Origin: JBBAGE01 sp041655055
GTDB taxonomy: Bacteria > Pseudomonadota > Alphaproteobacteria > Rhodobacterales > Rhodobacteraceae
Direction of reading: 5' to 3'
Assembly: GCA_041655055.1 (NCBI GenBank)
Contig: JBBAGE010000104.1
Coordinates: forward strand, 1-8,890
Length of the DNA: 8,890 nt
Below, piece by piece: positions 5,918 to 8,890 of the stretch (its first letter is position 1; every line of letters begins with the position of its first letter). Below the pieces are notes generated by a model that saw only the letters and a program-made list of their open reading frames with translations, did not search any database and had not been told where the DNA came from. A program made the translations under genes and the position numbers.

Positions 5918-5946
5918 TTGTCGCACCGCGCCCGCGCCCCTAGATT
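5918..5946 (+). promoter_or_regulatory. Candidate promoter of the HPF-like gene, overlapping a GANTC site
   Basis: TTGTCG (5918-5923) and TAGATT (5941-5946) are exactly 17 bases apart and start a few bases after the thyX stop codon. Transcription would start near 5953, about 25 bases before the ATG. A GATTC at 5943-5947 overlaps the -10 element; GANTC is the methylation target of CcrM in alphaproteobacteria. Confidence 0.4.
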
Positions 5947-5977
5947 CAGTGTATAACCATTACAAGAGGTGCGCAAA

Positions 5978-6295
5978 ATGCAGTTTCTTCTCAATACCGA
6001 TCAGCATATTCACGGCGATCAACGTCTGGCCGAAATTGCCGAAGATACCGTCACCGCGGCGCTTGGCCCACTTGTGAACCGGCTTACCCGGGTCGAGGTG
6101 CATTTGCGCGATGTAAATGCCCAAAAGGGCGGCGCCGACGATATTCGCTGCGTGATCGAGGCCCGCCCCGAAGGCTTGCAGCCCCATTCCGTCAGCCATG
6201 ATGAAGCCACTGTGGCCGCCGCGCTGAAAGGGGCCGCGCGGAAATTGCGCAGCCATCTGGACAGCGAATTCGGCCGGCTTGAGACGCGCCGCTAA
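5978..6295 (+). CDS. HPF/RaiA-family ribosome-associated protein (short form)
   Basis: A 105-residue single-domain protein resembling the hibernation-promoting factor / RaiA (YfiA) family, with a beta-alpha-beta-beta-beta-alpha pattern. Recognizable blocks are the second strand RVEVHLRDVNAQKGG (38-52), DDIRCVIEARPEG (54-66) and a C-terminal amphipathic helix with AAALKGAARKLRSHLD (80-95). Members bind the 30S subunit in the mRNA/tRNA channel and silence or protect ribosomes in stationary phase or stress. It lacks the C-terminal dimerization domain of long HPF. The ATG at 5978 is chosen because AAGAGG (5964-5969) is eight bases upstream; a GTG at 5969 would place the start within that site. 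A perfect hairpin follows the stop codon. Direct ribosome binding is family inference; this short subgroup is less studied than E. coli HPF. Confidence 0.82.
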   Translation: MQFLLNTDQHIHGDQRLAEIAEDTVTAALGPLVNRLTRVEVHLRDVNAQKGGADDIRCVIEARPEGLQPHSVSHDEATVAAALKGAARKLRSHLDSEFGRLETRR

Positions 6296-6302
6296 GACAT
6301 GA

Positions 6303-6324
6303 CTGGCCGGGTTGGCCCGGCCAG
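6303..6324. terminator. Bidirectional hairpin between the HPF-like gene and csp
   Basis: CTGGCCGGG (6303-6311) and CCCGGCCAG (6316-6324) form a perfect nine-base-pair stem with a TTGG loop. It lies 8 bases after the HPF-like stop and 12 bases from the csp stop, so it can serve both converging genes. Neither side has a U-tract, so it may act with Rho or as a 3' end stabilizer. Confidence 0.6.
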
Positions 6325-6336
6325 ACGCATTCGACG

Positions 6337-6543
6337 TTACAGCGGTTGCAGTTCCGAGGCCGAGGCACGGCCATCGCGGCCGTCGCGCAATTCGTAGCGG
6401 ATCTTTTGATTATCGCTCAGCCCCGTCAGCCCGGCACGTTCCACCGCGGACACATGCACGAACACATCCTTGCCCCCGTCATCGGGTGCGATGAAGCCAT
6501 AACCTTTGGTTGTATTATACCATTTTACGGTGCCCGTGGGCAT
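6337..6543 (-). CDS. CspA-family cold-shock protein
   Basis: A 68-residue single cold-shock domain (OB fold). By family it binds single-stranded RNA and DNA and acts as an RNA chaperone in the cytoplasm. RNP1 is KGYGFI (13-18) and RNP2 is VFVHV (27-31); the aromatic residues W8, Y15, F17, F28 and H30 form the nucleic-acid face. The sequence opens MPTGTVKWYNTTKGYGFIAP, where many relatives have phenylalanine at position 9. The ATG at 6543 is chosen because AAGGA lies eight bases upstream and the length is the family norm; an ATG three codons earlier (6552) directly abuts that site. Several csp copies are usual in this group, and nothing here shows whether this one is cold-induced. It converges on the HPF-like gene and is divergent from the ArsC-like gene. 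Confidence 0.95.
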   Translation of the reverse strand: MPTGTVKWYNTTKGYGFIAPDDGGKDVFVHVSAVERAGLTGLSDNQKIRYELRDGRDGRASASELQPL

Positions 6544-6548
6544 GTCCG

Positions 6549-6728
6549 TCATCCTTTCGTCTTGGCCCGCCCGCGACGTGCGGCGGGGTGGTGCAGCCAG
6601 GTCTTCCAGTCGGTCGGCTGCCCCGAAACAGGGCCGTCGGGCAGAAAGTCTGTTGTCACGTTTTTGAAGGTGAAAGAAATTTGCAAAAAGGCAAGCGAAA
6701 GAATTACGAAGGCATCAGGATTTGCCAT
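6549..6728 (-). other. Possible small ORF upstream of csp (unproven)
   Basis: An open frame of 59 codons from ATG 6728, or 36 codons from GTG 6659, ends in TGA five bases before the csp ATG. The last 36 codons use mostly G/C third positions and encode a tryptophan-containing, basic C-terminus (DWKTWLHHPAARRGRAKTKG). The upstream part (6660-6728) is AT-rich and would encode a hydrophobic stretch. No convincing ribosome site precedes either start. It could be a leader peptide, a small protein, or chance. I do not recognise the family. Confidence 0.25.
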
Positions 6729-6751
6729 GGATTGCCGAAAGGGGACGACGA

Positions 6752-7066
6752 ATGATTGACATCTACGGGCTGAAAAACTGCGATACCTGCCGCAAGGCCG
6801 CCAAAGCCACCGGGGGCACGCTGATCGATATTCGCGAAAAACCATTGTCGCGCGATATGTTAGCGCGGTTTCATGCGCAGTTTGGCGATGCGCTGCTTAA
6901 CACCCGATCAACCACATGGCGCAGCCTGCCAGATGCGCGGCGCACCGAGGCCCCGCTTGATCTGATCACGGAATTTCCGGCGCTGATGAAACGTCCTGTG
7001 ATTGTTGCGGGCGATCAGCTTTATCTGGGCTGGGGCGCGGATGTGCAAAAGGCGCTTGCGGCCTAG
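6752..7066 (+). CDS. ArsC/Spx/YffB-like thioredoxin-fold reductase family protein
   Basis: A 104-residue protein of the ArsC-like branch of the thioredoxin superfamily. The N-terminal strand-turn YGLKNCDTCRKA (5-16) carries C10 and C13 as a CxxC pair, as in Spx; E. coli YffB has only the first cysteine. NTRSTTWRSL (50-59) and PALMKRPVIVAGDQLYLGW (76-94) are the other family blocks; the K-R-P turn (80-82) carries the conserved arginine and cis-proline. Relatives include glutaredoxin-dependent arsenate reductases, but no arsenic-resistance genes are near, so arsenate reduction should not be assumed; a general thiol role is as likely. The ATG at 6752 has AAAGGGG (6738-6744) seven bases upstream; an upstream ATG at 6722 in the same frame precedes that site and is unlikely. 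It is a single gene, convergent with thrS. Confidence 0.85.
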   Translation: MIDIYGLKNCDTCRKAAKATGGTLIDIREKPLSRDMLARFHAQFGDALLNTRSTTWRSLPDARRTEAPLDLITEFPALMKRPVIVAGDQLYLGWGADVQKALAA

Positions 7067-7081
7067 ATCAGCCGAATCACT

Positions 7082-7125
7082 TTTCCGGGCCGGAATGGCG
7101 CATAGCGTCGCACCCGGCCCGGAAA
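7082..7125. terminator. Bidirectional terminator-like hairpin between the ArsC-like gene and thrS
   Basis: TTTCCGGGCCGG (7082-7093) and CCGGCCCGGAAA (7114-7125) are a perfect 12-base inverted repeat around a 20-base loop. It fills the 62-base gap between two converging genes (stops at 7066 and 7129). There is no U-run beyond the stem, but the terminal TTT/AAA pairs of the stem provide A and U residues on either strand. Confidence 0.65.
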
Positions 7126-7128
7126 TGA

Positions 7129-8890
7129 TCAGCGCAGATCGGGTGCCCTGGCCTCGTCTGCCAGTTCTGCCGCGATATCGGCTGCGGGCATGACCACCGA
7201 TTGTTTTTCACCCAGACGGCGAACGGACACGGTTTTCTCATCCACCTCGCGCTGGCCCACGGCCAGAATCACCGGCACTTTGCCCAGTGAATGTTCGCGC
7301 ACCTTGTAGTTGATTTTCTCGTTCCGGGTATCGGCCTCGGCGCGGATGCCGCGCGCCTGCAGATCGGCAACCACTTCGCGCACATAATCATCCGCATCCG
7401 ACACGATCGAGGCCACAACCACCTGCCGCGGCGCCAGCCAGAACGGCAGTTTGCCCGCATGGCTTTCGATCAAAATGCCGATGAAGCGCTCGAAACTGCC
7501 AAGAACCGCGCGATGCAGCATATAGGGGCGGTGCTTCGCGCCATCCGGCCCGATATAGGATGCATCCAGCCGTTCGGGCAGGTTCGGATCGACCTGCAGC
7601 GTGCCACATTGCCAATCGCGGCCGATCGCATCGGTCAGCACGAATTCCAGTTTCGGCCCGTAAAACGCCCCTTCACCGGGGTTCAGCTCATAGGCGTAGC
7701 CGGCGGCCTCGCAGGCATTGCGCAGCGCGGTTTCGACCTTGTCCCAGCTTTCATCGCTGCCGATGCGCTTTTCGGGGCGGTCGGAAAACTTGATGCGAAA
7801 GTGCTCGAACCCCAGTTCGGTGTAGATTTCCGACAGAAAATCGATGAAACGGCGGGTTTCTTCCTCGATCTGATCCTCGGTGCAGAAAATATGCGCGTCA
7901 TCCTGGGTGAAACCGCGCACCCGCATGATGCCATGCAACGCGCCAGACGGTTCATACCGGTTGCACGACCCGAATTCGGCCATGCGCAGCGGCAGATCGC
8001 GATAGCTTTTCAGCCCGTGGTTGAACACCTGCACATGGCAGGGGCAGTTCATCGGTTTCAGCGCATTAACCGATTTTTCGCGGGCATGATCTTCGTCCAC
8101 TTCGACGATAAACATATGTTCCTGATAGCTTTCCCAGTGGCCCGAAGCCTCCCACAGCTTGCGGTTCACCACTTGCGGCGTGTTGATTTCCACATAGCCA
8201 CCGGCGCGTTGGCGGCGGCGCATGTAATCTTGCAGCGTGGTATAGATCGTCCAGCCGTTGGGGTGCCAGAAAACCTGACCGGGGGCCTCTTCTTGCATAT
8301 GAAACAGGTTCATTTCGCGGCCCAGCTTGCGGTGGTCGCGCTTGGCGGCCTCTTCCAGCATGGTCAGATGGGCTTTCAGATCGTCGCGGTTGCGAAACGC
8401 CACGCCGTAAATGCGCTGCAGCATCGGGCGAGTGGAATCGCCGCGCCAATAGGCGCCGGCCACCGACATCAGCTTGAACGCATCGGCGGGCACCTGGCCG
8501 GTATGGGCCAGATGCGGGCCACGGCACAGATCCTGCCAATCGCCATGCCAATACATGCGGATCGGCTGATCGCCGGGGATCGCCTCGATCAGTTCGACTT
8601 TATAGGGTTCGTTATTCGCGCGATAATGTTCAATCGCGCGGGCGCGGTCCCAGACCTCGGTTTTCACGGGGTCGCGCTGGTTGATGATATCTTTCATCAC
8701 CTTTTCGATCGCGCCCAGATCTTCGGGGGTAAAGGGTTCTTGGCGATCGAAATCGTAATACCAGCCATTGTCAATCACCGGGCCGATGGTCACGCGCACA
8801 TCGGGCCAAAGCTGCTGCACCGCGCGCGCCATGATATGCGCCAGATCGTGGCGGATCAGTTCCAGCGCCGGGGCCGTATCGGCCATGGTG
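7129..8890 (-). CDS. thrS: Threonyl-tRNA synthetase, lacking its N-terminus at the window edge
   Basis: A class II aminoacyl-tRNA synthetase that charges tRNA-Thr with threonine in the cytoplasm. The visible part is about 587 residues and stays open to the right edge; the ATG at 8886 is internal, since the N-terminal TGS domain (about 60 residues) is missing. Counting from that methionine: the editing domain has HxxxH (H13, H17) and C121/H125 in DLCRGPH, the site that hydrolyses mischarged seryl-tRNA. The catalytic domain carries the zinc ligands C281 (MNCPCHVQVF), H332 (DDAHIF) and H458 (YMLHRA), motif 2 around FGSCNRYEPSGALHG (305-319) and MRVRGFTQDD (321-330), and motif 3 at LHRAVLGSFERFIGIL (457-472). 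FYGPKLEF is intact. The anticodon-binding domain occupies the C-terminal 100 or so residues. The enzyme appears complete and functional apart from the window edge. Confidence 0.97.
   Translation of the reverse strand, partial: TMADTAPALELIRHDLAHIMARAVQQLWPDVRVTIGPVIDNGWYYDFDRQEPFTPEDLGAIEKVMKDIINQRDPVKTEVWDRARAIEHYRANNEPYKVELIEAIPGDQPIRMYWHGDWQDLCRGPHLAHTGQVPADAFKLMSVAGAYWRGDSTRPMLQRIYGVAFRNRDDLKAHLTMLEEAAKRDHRKLGREMNLFHMQEEAPGQVFWHPNGWTIYTTLQDYMRRRQRAGGYVEINTPQVVNRKLWEASGHWESYQEHMFIVEVDEDHAREKSVNALKPMNCPCHVQVFNHGLKSYRDLPLRMAEFGSCNRYEPSGALHGIMRVRGFTQDDAHIFCTEDQIEEETRRFIDFLSEIYTELGFEHFRIKFSDRPEKRIGSDESWDKVETALRNACEAAGYAYELNPGEGAFYGPKLEFVLTDAIGRDWQCGTLQVDPNLPERLDASYIGPDGAKHRPYMLHRAVLGSFERFIGILIESHAGKLPFWLAPRQVVVASIVSDADDYVREVVADLQARGIRAEADTRNEKINYKVREHSLGKVPVILAVGQREVDEKTVSVRRLGEKQSVVMPAADIAAELADEARAPDLR

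Noticed and set aside
6346..6759. 137-codon plus-strand frame crossing csp and the csp/ArsC-like gap
   Set aside because: It runs antisense to a clear cold-shock protein and ends just inside the ArsC-like gene; no family features or convincing start.
1..8890. CRISPR array, tRNA or rRNA genes, insertion sequence or attachment site
   Set aside because: No repeat-spacer pattern, cloverleaf, transposase/integrase frame or flanking direct repeats were seen on reading both strands.

Overview
The window looks like chromosomal DNA from a GC-rich alphaproteobacterium, most likely of the order Rhodobacterales. The evidence is codon use strongly biased to G/C third positions, a 68-residue CspA of the type seen in that group, a flavin-dependent ThyX, a short HPF-like ribosome protein, an alphaproteobacterial-type MarR regulator and a ThrS with the 'NCPCHVQVF' variant motif. 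This assignment rests on recalled family features and not on a search. No tRNA, rRNA, CRISPR array, transposase, integrase or clear repeat array was seen. The window reads as ordinary, densely packed chromosome with one unusual cell-surface cassette.

Layout. (1) Positions 1-404, minus: the N-terminal third of an aspartate/aromatic-type aminotransferase that runs off the left edge. It is divergent from (2) 495-767, plus: SdhE, the FAD assembly factor of succinate dehydrogenase, followed by (3) 839-1336, plus: a MarR-type regulator. (4) A leftward block at 4879-1333 of four closely spaced or overlapping genes: a TbpB-like surface lipoprotein with a clear lipobox, a Slam (surface lipoprotein assembly modulator; signal peptide, TPR region, DUF560 barrel) starting on a GTG inside the end of the lipoprotein gene, a glyoxalase-I-like VOC metalloprotein, and a secreted DUF1194 VWA-like protein. 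(5) Divergent from it, plus: thyX (5004-5912) and an HPF/RaiA-like ribosome factor (5978-6295). (6) A cold-shock protein on the minus strand (6337-6543), then an ArsC/Spx-like thioredoxin-fold protein on the plus strand (6752-7066). (7) thrS on the minus strand, from 7129 off the right edge.

How it works together. The main biology of interest is the lipoprotein-Slam pair. By analogy with Neisseria, Slam moves its partner lipoprotein across the outer membrane to display it on the cell surface. There is no TonB-dependent receptor next to it, so the ligand is unknown. The other genes are housekeeping or stress functions: nucleotide synthesis, ribosome hibernation, cold shock, tRNA charging and flavinylation of the TCA cycle enzyme. 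Gene pairs meeting tail to tail have either overlapping stop codons (at 1333-1336) or perfect GC-rich hairpins lacking U-tracts (6303-6324 and 7082-7125).

No stretch longer than 300 bases lacks a gene. The largest gap (6544-6751) holds the divergent csp/arsC-like control region and a possible small ORF.
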